Positions 1 through 11,271 of a stretch of 64,000 bases of DNA are shown in pieces. The stretch comes from Picocystis sp. L7. Its lineage: Eukaryota > Chlorophyta > Picocystophyceae > Picocystales > Picocystaceae. The DNA lies in contig QXJR01000030.1 in assembly GCA_020975725.1 (NCBI GenBank), positions 62,001-126,000 of the forward strand. The letters are read 5' to 3'. The notes beneath the pieces are model-generated. The model made no database searches and was not told where the DNA came from. It worked only from the letters and a program-made list of their open reading frames with translations. The translations under genes were made by a program, and so were the position numbers. Every line of letters begins with the position of its first letter. Position 1 is the first letter of the stretch.

Positions 1-14
1 ACAGGGGTACTCAC

Positions 15-653
15 CTGCAGCGATTTGGCCACCGCCATGAGCTGGACAATGAGCACCGTAATCACGACTTTCCCAAGCCTCATCTCTAGGTCATCGATGC
101 CTTTCACGCTCATCCATCCCGGCTTCTCGTCCTCTGCTCCTTGGCTGTGTTGCTCTGCAACTTTGATGTTGGACAAAAACAGCTCGTACACACCTGTCCC
201 AAAGATGAAGGTGACGATTCCAGTGAGGAACATGTCCATGGCCTCTACACTGCTCAAGGAGAGATCCGCAGCCTCAGCAATGTGTCCGTGTTGGAGGATG
301 GATGCAACCACTACCTTGGAAGCTCCCCACACTTGGAGGATGCCGCAAGTGAAGAGCATGAAGCTCATCAAGATACTTCCCACAACTGCTGCCAGCACCA
401 TGTACCGACAGGAGAAGAGTGCGTGTTCGAACAGGTGTTCCACTTGCCTCCATCTGGACGGTTTTCGACTCGACCGTGTCTCGGACGTCCCAGGAGCACC
501 TTCGGATGGCGACGGTGCGGGCGCAGAAGACACGTGCACGCATAAAGTTCGTACACGATGCTTCCGTACGTCCGCTCGGCAGCTCTTTGATGCGCATGAA
601 AAGATTCGTGCTCTGATGGCGAAGCGCGGTGCGGACAATCTCGCCGTCTCCAT
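15..653 (-). CDS. UPF0114 (YqhA-like) membrane protein, partial 5' exon
   Basis: The minus strand is open from ATG 653 to position 15, where CTGCAG meets GTGAGT, a good splice donor in phase 0; the rest of the gene lies off the left edge. The first 80 residues are rich in Ser, Arg and Ala with almost no acidic residues before Glu-Gly, as in an organelle transit peptide. Residues from about 85 have the UPF0114 pattern: a basic lead (RWRQVEHLFEHALF), a first hydrophobic helix (YMVLAAVVGSILMSFMLFT), the VEAMDMFLTGIVTFIFGTGVYE helix, then the WMSVKGIDDLEMRLGKVV segment and a third helix. UPF0114 proteins are small integral membrane proteins of bacteria and plastids with no settled function. Placing it in the plastid envelope or thylakoid is inference from the N-terminus. 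Confidence 0.85.
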
Positions 654-1753
654 CACCTTATCCTCTTGTATCTCCCAAGACCTCCACTACAAGGATGCAA
701 TGCAGGACTGCGGTTCACAAAACAATGCGAAACGTCCAAGGACAGCTTGGGCATGCAATGCACGCCACCGATTGTCCACCATTCGATGGTTGCATGCAGA
801 ATGCAGCAACGGTGGACCACGGCGGACGTGCGGCTTCCATGAGAAAGTACGCAGTGCATGTGCGGTCAGGAAAACGGGTGTTGTCGATATTTGCACGGTC
901 CGGACGCGTCGCGTTCATCAAGGACATCGATTGTCTGCTGTGTGTTGTATGAGTGAACAGAAGGCCCAGTGACCATTTGGATTCCCAAGGTCAAGGGTAT
1001 ACGGCGAACCCATTGACATGGCCACCATTTTCCCATCGAATTCCTCACCAAGATTCAGACACGGCAGCCACTCAAGAACCGCCTCCAAGGGTGTCTTTTC
1101 CACGACACTTCGACGATACGCTCGTGCCTGTGATCTCTCGCTCTCATCCCAGCATTGTTCTCATCAGAGGAGTGCACTGGAGCATTGTCTTGGATTCCAT
1201 GGTAGGAAGTGATGTGCATGGCTGGACTCCCAGTGCGTGGATGCATCCTCCTTCAGCAACTTGTTCTGGATTGGTTCAGGTCCCTGTCCACCCCTTCCCG
1301 AGCATTCGTAGAACCGACCTAGACTGGGGCGATCACGTCACAAGAGACTTACAACGACCCCGACTTTTCTCACAACGATTGTATCTCGGGGGCGGGAACT
1401 CGAGAACGAAAAGAAACGTTCGTGGTCGACGCCGGTCGTCGACGTGGTTCGAGAGCAGTCGCGAAGGCAAGAGGATTTAGATCGCGTGGAATGAGAGGGA
1501 GTGGGCAGATGGCCGATGAACCAGAGGGACCGCAAAGGCGCGAGGTTGGTTGCGGGGAAGGGTGTGGGATGATCGCGGAAATCTGCCAGGTCTGCAGGAT
1601 GTGCTTCTGCTTCTGCTGCTGAAGACGATGCATGGATGCTCTGACGAATGGGAAGGGGAGAAACAAGTGGTCGAGGTTGATCGATGAAAACCGTACCGTT
1701 CCAATCGCATATTACCCAGGTCCATCAAGGAGAACCCACAAGTCAACCATGCT
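654..1753. other. intergenic region, no supported gene
   Basis: This stretch holds the promoter side of the UPF0114 gene and the 3' side of the aspartate aminotransferase gene. Open frames exist on both strands (for example 953-1480 plus), but they have no recognisable domain, no consistent codon bias and no splice context. A Cys-rich frame at 1500-1622 plus was considered and not called. Confidence 0.5.
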
Positions 1754-3031
1754 TCAATGGTTATTGAAGGAGTCGACAATGGCATCTGCAAGATAGCCGC
1801 ACTTGGAGATGCTCAGCCCTGCCAAGCTGATACGCCCATCCTTGGTCATGTACACATGCCACTTATTCGTCATGTTCTCCACCTGGGCAGGAGAAAGCCC
1901 CGTAAACGAAAACATCCCGATTTGGTTCACCACAAAGCTCCAGTCCTTTTCGGGCATGCGCTTCTTCAGCTCTTCAAACAGATAACTGCGCACCTGCATG
2001 ATCCGTCCAGACATTTCCTGCATTTCTGCCTTCCATTCTCCAAACACTTCTGGAGAGCCCATCACTTCTGCCACGATGCGTGCTCCATGTACAGGAGGGT
2101 TAGAGTAAATGGCCCTGGCGATGCGCTTGAGCTGACTGTGGCTACGTGCAGCTGATTCCGGGCAGCTCAACACCAAGTTCAGCGCCCCCACACGTTCGGC
2201 GTACAGACCGAGGTTCTTTGAATAGGACTGGGCACACATGAACTCAATGCCTCGCTCCTCAAAAAGACGGGGCGCCGCAGCGTCTTTGTCCAGATCTCCC
2301 GTGGCAAAACCTTGGTATGCCACGTCAAAGAAGGGCAGGTGCCCTTTTTCTACGATCAGGTCGGCAATCTTGGACCACTGCTCCATGGTCGGATCGATCC
2401 CTGTTGGATTGTGTGCGCAGCCATGCAGAACAATGACGGACCCCTCCGGTGCACTTTTGATGTCTTCTAGCATTCCATCAAAGTCCAAACCGATCGTCTT
2501 GGGATCAAAGTAACGATACATCTTCCATTCCAGTCCCGCGTCTGCGAAGATGTTTTTGTGATTCCCCCAGGTGGGATCAGAGAGGTAGATGGTGGTTCCA
2601 GGAAGGAACTTCTGGATGAACGCCGCACCCACACGCAAGCTACCCGTTCCAGAGAGACTCTGCACGGTGGCCACGCGGTTCTCCTGCACGGCCTTGCTGT
2701 TGTTTCCTAGCAGCAGTTCAACGGTGCAGTTGCAGAACTCGGCCAGTCCTTGGATGGGCAGGTACTCCTTGTTGAGGTTCTTCTCCAGCATCTGTTGCTC
2801 CGCTTTGCGGACCACGCGCAGCACCATGGGTTTTCCTTCTTCGGTTCGGTACGCTCCCACGCCAAGGTTGAGTTTGTCTGCGCTTTCGTCCTTGCGGAAG
2901 GCTTCGGTGACGCCGAGGATGGGATCTGGCGGTGCTTGTGGGACGTCCTGCAACCTGGATCCGCGCACAGAGGTGGCACAAGCGCGCACGTACCTCGAGG
3001 TGCGTGCGGACAGGGTCCTGGACATGGCCAT
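1754..3031 (-). CDS. aspartate aminotransferase, mitochondrial type
   Basis: A 425-residue class I aminotransferase (fold type I, PLP) that interconverts aspartate and 2-oxoglutarate with oxaloacetate and glutamate. I start at ATG 3031: it gives MAMSRTLSARTSRYVRACAT, a typical mitochondrial presequence without acidic residues, and the family domain begins at PDPILGVTEAF about residue 34. The open frame continues 114 codons upstream without family similarity. Diagnostic motifs are LNLGVGAYR near residue 55, the HNPTG loop near residue 207, and the PLP-binding lysine in SYSKNLGLYAERVG (about K272). The C-terminus (GRISLAGLSISKCGYLADAI) matches the family end, so the protein looks complete and unspliced. 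Confidence 0.95.
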   Translation of the reverse strand: MAMSRTLSARTSRYVRACATSVRGSRLQDVPQAPPDPILGVTEAFRKDESADKLNLGVGAYRTEEGKPMVLRVVRKAEQQMLEKNLNKEYLPIQGLAEFCNCTVELLLGNNSKAVQENRVATVQSLSGTGSLRVGAAFIQKFLPGTTIYLSDPTWGNHKNIFADAGLEWKMYRYFDPKTIGLDFDGMLEDIKSAPEGSVIVLHGCAHNPTGIDPTMEQWSKIADLIVEKGHLPFFDVAYQGFATGDLDKDAAAPRLFEERGIEFMCAQSYSKNLGLYAERVGALNLVLSCPESAARSHSQLKRIARAIYSNPPVHGARIVAEVMGSPEVFGEWKAEMQEMSGRIMQVRSYLFEELKKRMPEKDWSFVVNQIGMFSFTGLSPAQVENMTNKWHVYMTKDGRISLAGLSISKCGYLADAIVDSFNNH

Positions 3032-5201
3032 GGATCTTCTTCGGCTGCTTGTTTCGACCTTTGCTTCCGATGTGTTCGCACGAAAGGAAGGACGTCTCGA
3101 AAGTGCCGACACCAACCACCGCCATCCCGCCGACACCACCTCCACAACCGTGCAGTAGGACGGACATGGAGGTCGTAACCGTTCTGTGGGACGGATACGG
3201 AGGGGCGTGGGAAGGTCAAGTGGATGCCGTCGGGCATGGATCCAAGCGTGTGGTGTAGAGCTAGCGAAGAGCATGGATTGTATCCATGCACGAAACAAGA
3301 TGGCAATGATCAGTACGTTCGCCAAGAAGGATGCGGGCCCAATGCACCATACCTCGAGATAAAAGTTGGACAATACCGGTTGGTGGAGTTCTCTACGTCC
3401 GGTACCTTTTGTTACACCTTCCTAGGTCAGCCTCCCCATGGTGGGGTGTCTTCTTCTTCCTCAACCGTACATGTACAAGGTTAGACATTTATTACTTAAG
3501 ATAGAGTACCAAATGTACCTTTTGAGACAATTACCGCAAAGGATGACCTTGATGACCCCATGGAGCCACCGGTCCGTTTAATGACCAAGTCCTACTCAAG
3601 GCCTCCGACCCACGCGCTGTCCTCACGCCGTCCGCGTCCGGGCACCGTCGGAGCACTCAAGAAGTCGTTTCTACGCCAAGCATCCGAGTTTGTCCCACCT
3701 CCCCTTCGTGGGTCCAAGTGTATACGACCACTTTTCTCCTCCTCCATAGGTCGAGAGTGGAACAAATTCCTGTAGCACAGCCGTGCTTGGACAGGGCCCC
3801 TTCGAGCCCCTGACCCTGCCTCAGTAGGGTCGCGACCTTCCAGCATACTTGCCCAAACGGAATGGGGATAAAGACCCCCTTTCAACGGGAGACGCCCCGG
3901 TACAGCTTGATACCACAGTAAGGGACTATCGGACAGGGTACCCGGGGCCACCCGACTGGGAACCCGGGACTTTCGACAGCAGATCCTCACCGTATCTACC
4001 ACCCCGGGGCGAGGTCTCGAGAAGGGACTATCGAGACTGCCTGGACGACCGAATTGGCTCGTACAACCGTCGGATCAGCACATGGGACCCACGTGCGCGC
4101 CCCAGAGCGTGTCTATCCGTCGAGGAAGGGGCGTGACAGGCTGTCAGCCGCCTTTCCAAACCCGAGGGCTGGAGGGCGAAAGGGGTACTCCTAAGCGAGA
4201 CCCCATCATGTAAAATCACTTTCCACTTGCGCCGACTTGGTGTGCGCCACCAGCCTCGACGCCTCCCAACCCTCTCCTCGAAGCCGCCTCCGTCTTCTCG
4301 TAAGTCTTGAGCATCGCGTAACGCAACACTCCATTGCACATTGTGGGGGGGGGATTAAGTACTTCCCCCAACTGAAGGTAAACCATCCATTGGGAGTTCC
4401 AATGGGTGAAGAACCAATTGGGGTGCTGGTTCCTAACAATTTGGTTACAATGAAGTGAATGATTTTTTTGCTGTCTGCATGGAACCACTGCACGTCGTCC
4501 TTGGTATGATAGTAGTGAGCATCACACACACAATCCCCTCGTCCGATGCGGTGGAGCACCCGTCAAGCGTCATGGCGAACGGAGGCTTGAAGACCACGCG
4601 TACGAGAAGGAAGCAACGTTGAAAATGACCGTGAATGAGTGTGACTACGCCATGTTCGAAGCTTCAATTCCTTCCAAGAGACATTGGACTACAAGACTAC
4701 AGCAAGGAGCTCGAAACAGTAGGGATAGGCAAGTAAACGGGCAACCGCGTTTGGATATGCGTCCACGCAAGTTTACAAGTTTGCTTGGTATTTGGTTGTG
4801 TAGAAGAGGCGTGCGAGCAATAAGATTTACGTGCAGGGATACTTATACACATTGCATGCCATTGTGGTTCTGGATCCACCCACTTTCGGATACTTGCAAT
4901 AGTTTGCACAAGACCAAGGTGTACACGGCAACTTCATCCTTAAAATCTTGTAATATCGACATTGAAGATGGTGGACGGCCTATCCGTGAGGAAGAAAACC
5001 GCTTGACCATATTTTCTGGATTTGTGCAAGGTGCAAGGGACACTCCTTCCACGAATTGAACGAAATCCGTCATACCTCACAAGGACACATTGTTTTTCAT
5101 TGTCGTCGGGCTCGTAAAGACAAAAATCCACTCAATACGCATTATGGTTGTATCTTTACACTTTGCAAATCACATATCTTCCACCACCTTCACTTGCACC
5201 A
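3032..5201. other. 2.2-kb region without a supported gene; unassigned ORF-like remains
   Basis: Upstream of the aminotransferase lies a GC-rich stretch (about 3590-4150) with several open frames on both strands. The most protein-like are 3560-3775 plus and 3849-4136 plus, the latter rich in Arg, Tyr and Pro. Neither has a motif I recognise. A minus frame at 4206-4559 (reading HYYHTKDDVQWFHADSKKII) also looks partly protein-like. The region from 4560 to 5200 is more AT-rich and I see nothing in it. It could be an old element or a spliced gene I cannot reconstruct. Confidence 0.35.
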
Positions 5202-6337
5202 CTAAAATAAAAGTAAGCCTAAAAACGTCGCCATGTGGAAGTGTACGAATACTTGATGCATAAGTCCCCGGCTTTGACTTAGGCTCCTACCGGAAGAGGG
5301 CGCAGGTGTGGTTTCTTGTTCGGGCGGGTCATACAGAGGAACCACCTCGGCAACTTGGACCTCACGAACTCCCTCAATCATTTCTTCGAATGCCTTTTGA
5401 AGCTCAGATGAGGGAAGGTCTTGAAGCACTGCTCCAAGTTCTTGAGCCTCCTCGGACGTGCTACAATCTACCAAGACGTGCACCGCTATTTTTTGACTCG
5501 CCAAGCCCCGGATCACCCTGCTCTCCCCAAGCTCCTCAAACACACGCAAAACCGTAAAGTCATCGATAGCTTTGTCGTCCATGGCTATGGACATGGCTAC
5601 GGACACCCGCGCAAAGAAGTTGATGTCTGGGGCTAGGATTTTACCGGTTTGGAAGGCGTCACCAGGAAATTGGAAGGCGTCACCAGGAAATTGGAAGGTG
5701 TCACCAGGATTGTTCTGTATACTCATCTGAAGCTCGGCAACAAAAGATGGATCCGAATTCTGTCTTCGCTGATCCTCGAGGGGACCATCCTCTGTGCCGG
5801 TCTGAAGTGAATGCACTCCAACACCCGCCACACTCATTCCCTCCAATTGCTCGGACAATTCTGGTCCAGCCTCCCTTTCTATCACCGCCTGAAACTCATC
5901 CCACCTGGTGGACGTGACGAACTCCTTTAGTTCGCGCACTAATCTTTCTTCTCCCAGGTGCACGTTGAATTGGATAGCAGACGGAGCCACTTCAGCCGAG
6001 CCATCATTTGCCTGCTCCGGGCCACGTACGCACTTGATGCTATCATGGAAACAGGTGTTCATCACAGTTCGACCATGTGGTATGGTCCTCTCGTAGGCAA
6101 TGCAAATTGGGCCTCCCAACCCTTGCAGCGAATCCCTATCCAAGTTCTCGCAGCCCTTCCCTGGTTCATGCAAAACACAAAAGCCCAGTTAGTCTCCTTT
6201 ATCGACTCTTTTCAACTCAAGGCGCCGCTAATCGGGTACTTCAACTCACATGGCAGCTTGAACTTCAAGCTTAGGGTTGCTATCCAACCAGGAATACATA
6301 GAGTTCTGTTTCCTGGAAGGACTGTGCATATTGGCTC

Positions 6338-6368
<31 letters not shown>

Positions 6369-7846
6369 AGTGGCACGAGCATATCGAGTGCAGCATCCAA
6401 TTGTATCCTTGGTGTCACCCGGTTGCCTGCTCCAGAACGTGTATCTGTGATGCTCACTCCCGTGGTCTTGAGCACGTTCAAAATTTCATCGATGCTGGCG
6501 CTGGGTTTGGCTTGTTTCAGTACAGCCCAGGCACCAGCTACATGAGGTGCCGCCATGGAGGTTCCAGACTTCCTTACCCAGCCTGTTTGCGATGTTCCTG
6601 AAGAGACGATTTTAGCTCCCGGTGCAAGCAAATCCAAGTTGTCATCACTATTGGAGTCAGGAGCAACAGTTTCTGGTGTCTTGATATCAGTGCTTCCTAC
6701 ACTTACTGCTTCCGGAAAATCTGCAGGACGATTGATGCGATCAGTTTTCCCATCATTGCCAGATGAAGCAATGGAGACTATGCCTGCTGCCCTCAACTGC
6801 TTGATTGCGTTCCTCATGTTCCTTCGCATAGCGGCTCTGCAGAGAATTCTAGGCCCTCGGCAACTGAGGCTCAGGTTTACTCCAACAATATTGTGGGAAT
6901 CCCTCCAGTTGTACACTTGCTCGAGACCGCTTGTAATGTCACTGTTAAAGGTGAGTAGGCAAGGACCACTTTTGCCGGCAACAGAGCATGCTGAATTTGC
7001 GGTTATTTGAGAGAAAACTTGAACAGATATCAGCTCTGCGCTTTTTGCCACCCCATTGCGTGTACTGTCCGACCCTGCTACGATTCCCGCAACGTGAGTA
7101 CCGTGATCGCAGCCATCTGCGGAAGCACATTCGGCCCCCGATGAACCCCCGATGGCCTCTGTCTCTCCAAAAGGACAGAGAGAACCTGCTAGAAATATAA
7201 AGTTGGTGCTGTAGCAGGCTTGCGCTACCACTTTATTCGCAAGAAATGGATGTAGAAAGTTAACTCCCGTGTCCAGTACGGCAATGACTTGACCTACACC
7301 ATCATACCCACGGAAAGTCCAGTCTGTTTCATTTACACCAATATGGGGTACACTGTAAATCAAGTCAGGTGCAGCAATGGCATCCCCGACTATGTACAGC
7401 ACATCCTCGTGCTGGTTCAGCAGGTCAATTTCCCACGAATACGCTTGCATGGCGAATGAAGGGCTCAGGTTGAACACTTTCAACCCCAATGACTCTCGAT
7501 CTCGACTAGGAACTTCTCCTCCATCAGGATTGGGACGTGTGACTGTTTCCAAAAATTGGTTTATAATGCCCTCCCGCATATCTCTCAAATCTTGGCGTTG
7601 TTGTTCGACATCTTCGGGGGACATATCTGCCTCCATGTCCAATTCCATATCCAGTTCCACAACGATGGGGAAGGGCCCTCCTTTGCTTATGGCGTCTTCG
7701 TCCACCAACATTTCCCAGGACTCCCTGAGCGTGTCTTCGTCTGGGATATCTTCCCGAGAAGCTCGTGTCCAGCCTTGGACGTGGTTGCATCCTGTCCAAC
7801 ATGCCACCAAGATCAGTAGGATCAGAGAGTTCCATGTGCACCGCAT
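5202..7846 (-). CDS. secreted subtilisin-like serine protease with C-terminal extension, two exons
   Basis: Two exons, 7846-6250 and 6160-5202, give 851 residues. The 89-nt intron has donor GTGAGT, an ACTAAC branch motif and acceptor ACCAG, and joins the two frames in phase 1. ATG 7846 begins a signal peptide (MRCTWNSLILLILVACWTGC). A possible inhibitor-type prodomain covers residues about 58-155. The S8 triad is Asp192 (VLDTG), His251 (GTHVAG) and Ser430 (GTSMAAPHVAG), with the oxyanion Asn about 364 (SSGNDG). A run of ten prolines, coded by a GGC/GCC microsatellite, separates the protease from a Cys-containing module (CTVLPGNRTLC, CENLDRD, CIAYER). Beyond that is an acidic domain with a 21-bp tandem repeat and a hydrophobic C-terminus that could be a GPI signal or membrane anchor. 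Subtilases of this type are secreted or cell-surface enzymes. Confidence 0.9.
5650..5712 (-). repeat. 21-bp in-frame tandem repeat in the subtilase
   Basis: Three copies of a 21-bp unit encode FQFPGDA-like heptapeptides. The length is a multiple of three, so copy-number change keeps the frame. It joins two acidic segments of the C-terminal extension. Confidence 0.8.
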
Positions 7847-9203
7847 TGGATGCGATTGGACCTTGGTATATGGGTGACCCTGGCGTACCTTGGTGTCGGG
7901 CACGACGTCTGGAATGATGAGAAATGAAGGTTGCACCATCTTCCCTGCCACACCCCATGGATCCCCCAGGGGCATCCAGCAGCGTCTGAAAACACCATGT
8001 CATGGACCTCCCCCCTCGTCCCTACCGGGACTGGAACCTTGCTTATAGGGATGGAAGCCCTCGATGGATCCCGTCCATCGAAAGGGAAGTAGATGGATGG
8101 GAACACCTTCGTTCGGTGAAGTGATCGGCACGTCCCAACTACTCGTGCTACGCCTGACCCGTCTCGTCCACACACGCCCCGGTGCAATGGAGCGGATCCA
8201 CGTGGGTCCTCTATGGAACGGAATGTTCGGTTTGTGGAGGTCGGGATGCGCGGGAAAGGAGAAGGCGTGCCATGTCCAATCCAATGGCAATGCAAGGAAG
8301 ACGTGAACGTACCCATGTAAGAGCAAGCAGCGGAATGTGGTGGGAACGAGGTTGGCCTTCCGATTCCAACCGTAGGCTTGGTTGCCGTACTCACCGTTCC
8401 AGGAAGAGAATCTGGGCCACGATGATTTTCAGATGGTGCTTTGGTCGAGCGCAGCAACGTGCGCCCCAGTCCAGCTGTAAATCATGATCGAACGGTGGTC
8501 CTTCCTTTTTCCGTGGGATGCTCACATGGTCACCCCAATCGGAGGGTGGAAAAGCCTCGAAGTGGAACGATTAGCAATCCCACACCCTGTCCGTATCCGG
8601 TCCAGGGACACGTTCCTCGGCGACGATGGGCGAGATTCTCCAGCAGCGGCCGAGAGGTTCTCAACAGTTTTTTCCCTTCGCTACCTTTCTCGAAGCGATT
8701 CGATTCTGTCACGTGGCCACTTACCCACCGCTCCGCTCCTCCACGGCATCCGCTTCGATCGCTCGACCCATGGTGGGCCATACTTAGGAGTACCGGTGCG
8801 TAGAGATCTCCATCCCCACCAGCGTACGCAGAGGAGCCCCAGTGTGGGCGGGGCGGGGTCTGGGGCGACCCTGAAACGATGGGCATCCAACGCCCTGGTC
8901 CGGTGAAGATCCCTTTACTCTCGAGTACGCCTTGGTGCGAACCCATCCAACTCTCATCTACCAATCCATGCAATGACCTTGAGGTCGAATGGAAACCATA
9001 CCGACATGCCGGATGTGGCGATTCTCCCAAGTGCAACGCAACCGACGGGGATCTGCCAATGCACTGGAGCGGCTCTGCACAGGACGAATGGCATCGACGC
9101 CCTACAGCTGCATGGTGGAATCTCAAGGAGCACCGTTACTCTCGGTGGAGAAGCACGCATTGGTTGAAATGGCAATAGCACGTGCCAGGAAGGAGATTTG
9201 AAC
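7847..9203. other. intergenic region, no supported gene
   Basis: This is the 5' side of the subtilase gene. Long open frames on both strands (for example 8530-9126 minus) have no recognisable domain and their translations look like random GC-rich sequence. I find no tRNA-like fold and no splice-supported exon chain. Confidence 0.45.
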
Positions 9204-9266
9204 CTACGAAAGGGAAAGCAACTGCAGCTCGGCGAACCCGTGCTTCTTGTAAAAGTCATACGCAGC
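9204..9266 (-). pseudogene. GNAT-like C-terminal fragment
   Basis: The minus-strand frame reads YDFYKKHGFAELQLLSLS before TAG at 9206-9204. FYKKHGF is the hallmark of the last strand and helix of GNAT N-acetyltransferases. An in-frame TGA sits at 9269-9267 just before it, after RVAST, which itself fits the preceding GNAT strand. Either this is a last exon with an acceptor I cannot pinpoint, or it is the tail of a broken copy. No motif A (acetyl-CoA loop) was found upstream in any frame. Confidence 0.3.
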
Positions 9267-10520
9267 TCAAGTGCTCGCGACTCTGTACGACCCCTTAAAA
9301 GCGGACATGCCTCCTCGACAAGACACTGACTCCAGTCGGGAGCATTCAAGGGTGCGAAATGCAAGTCAGGAAATCGACAGATTGGATCGTTGAGTGGAAG
9401 AAAAAGAAACGTCAACAAGCACTTGAGGTTACGCATGGCCTTGTCCCTATTCCAGCATCCCCATTCTCATCCCGTCCTGTGCTTCTGAACCCATTATGCT
9501 CCAGCATATCAATCTGCTGCCTGAGCACACACCATAAAAGAGGATGCTTCAATTCATTTCAAAGCATTGAGGGAAGCAACAACATTAAGGCAAGGCTAGT
9601 CAATCTCCCATGGACATGCTAGGAGACGGACCCTTGTTCGGACGCTGTCCTGAACCTGCTCTTGCAAAAGCAAACCAAAGGTGTCAACACCTTTGGATCT
9701 ACTTAACAAATTTATGCAGTGGATTGCATTCCTAGCAAGATTCCTCAAAATTGACGCGCAACTCACGTTCTTACTCTTGTTGATCGAGTCATACATCGCA
9801 GCGACCTCTTCTGCTCCACGAGCGAACAATACAGAGTAGGGCCTACGAAAGCTACGGCGATGGGTGAATGACTCAGTAAAGCACCATGACTGAATGATCA
9901 GGTTGAAGCAAAATTGCATTTGCAGATAAATGCATAGAAAAGAAGGGGGGCGCCTAAAGGTCTTTTCAGGGGTGCATCCAGCGGTTTCCACACTGGGGAC
10001 ACACGAAGCATTGTGGACTACAAGCACTCAGGTGTTGAAGTAGCAATCTGTACAACCAGAGCCGAGTCCTTTGCATGAAGCTCGACGGCTTCGAAAAAAG
10101 GTTTCCCATGCAAAAGGTGGATCACTGATCACCAGAGGAACGCCTTTGATTCTCAGAGGCAGGCGCATGGACATCGCAAGGACAAACCAGACAAAGAATA
10201 TGCAGCCAGGAAGATTGTGCCCTTCCTGCTAGCAGCATCCCTTCCTTTCGCACTGCTCCAGTCCAGCACAACCTCGTGTGCGCTCCACCTCCTGTGGTCT
10301 CCATCAAATCAAAAACTGGAATCCAGGCTTCCTCTGCCTGCAATTGTTGTATTCTGCAAGGTTTGTGTTTTGCAGAACACAAATGGAAGGGATGCGCACA
10401 ACGCCTCGAGCGTTAATATGGTGCATGCCATATCACTGCTTCCTGCATAATGAAGACCTCAAACAAAGCAATGAGAACAGCAAGGCCTTCTCCTGACAGC
10501 AGCATGCCAAGCTGTATACC
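9204..10520 (-). other. probable intron-rich minus-strand locus, structure unresolved
   Basis: Several short minus-strand segments look like exons. Segment 9842-9767 follows a TTTCGTAG acceptor, reads PYSVLFARGAEEVAAMYDSI and ends at a clean AAC|GTGAGT donor. A frame after an acceptor near 9521 reads QQIDMLEHNGFRSTGRDENG. A 71-codon frame after a TTGCAG acceptor near 10336 begins AEEAWIPVFDLMETT. Segment 9266-9204 reads AAYDFYKKHGFAELQ before a stop, which is the typical end of a GNAT acetyltransferase. I could not join these into one protein; there may be two genes, or a decaying one. Confidence 0.3.
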
Positions 10521-10602
10521 TTCCAACTACGGAATGTGACCAGGTCCCGATTTCAATTGCAATCCGGCTGCTCGTCCCATTTCTCTGGGGATCCAGACCT
10601 TC

Positions 10603-11271
10603 TCAGAAGAGCTCCAGGTAAGGTTCTTGTTCCACGGTGTCTTCCAGCATACGCCTTGCCTCCTGTTCTTTGCGCCTGCGTATGGTTTCTTCGGGAGGGG
10701 GACCCACCACACCCCTCTTGCCCGTGCGCATGGGTTTGGGACCCACCACATACTTGTGTTGGGTTCGCCTGGCTTCTGGGTATTCGGCCCAAACGGCAAA
10801 GTGATGCAGCACGATGGATGCTGCCACTGCAACGTTGAGAGAGGCTGTTCCTGGCCCATATTGAGGGATGTACACGAAATGATCGCACAGATTCTTCTCT
10901 TTGTCGGTGAGTCCATCTCCTTCGTTGCCCAGCAGAAAGGCCGTGGGTCCCACAAAGGGACGGTGGTGGATGGGCATGGCTCCATCTACGATCTCCACGC
11001 CACAAAAGCAAGCACCATGTTCGCTCTTGAGCCTGCTTTTGGCCTCTTCCAGCGTGGGTGCGTGTCGCCAGTGGACGTGGTCGGCGGCACCGTGGCTCCC
11101 AAAGGTGCGGTATTTGTCGCTCCCTACCATCCACACCTCCTCCACGTCGAATGCAGTGGCACACCTGGCGATGGTACCGACGTTGTGCGACTTGGAAACC
11201 GCGTGAACCACCACAAAACATCGAGGTGAGACGTGTGGAACGCGCTCGCAGGATGCATTCCCTTCCGCCAT
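10603..11271 (-). CDS. SpoU/TrmH-family RNA 2'-O-methyltransferase
   Basis: A 222-residue SPOUT methyltransferase that transfers methyl from AdoMet to a ribose 2'-OH of tRNA or rRNA. The three SpoU motifs are present: HNVGTIARCATAF near residue 29, FLLGNEGDGL near residue 111, and YGPGTASLNVAVAASIVLHH near residue 137, where the knot and AdoMet site form. The ATG at 11271 leaves only about 15 residues before the domain and no clear presequence, so the compartment is unknown. The Arg/Glu-rich C-terminus (EETIRRRKEQEARRMLEDT) is likely helical. It resembles stand-alone tRNA methyltransferase-like proteins of plants and protists. It is unspliced and complete. Confidence 0.9.
   Translation of the reverse strand: MAEGNASCERVPHVSPRCFVVVHAVSKSHNVGTIARCATAFDVEEVWMVGSDKYRTFGSHGAADHVHWRHAPTLEEAKSRLKSEHGACFCGVEIVDGAMPIHHRPFVGPTAFLLGNEGDGLTDKEKNLCDHFVYIPQYGPGTASLNVAVAASIVLHHFAVWAEYPEARRTQHKYVVGPKPMRTGKRGVVGPPPEETIRRRKEQEARRMLEDTVEQEPYLELF

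Noticed and set aside
953-1480. A 175-residue plus-strand ORF
   Set aside because: It has no domain or codon bias and lies in the promoter side of the UPF0114 gene.
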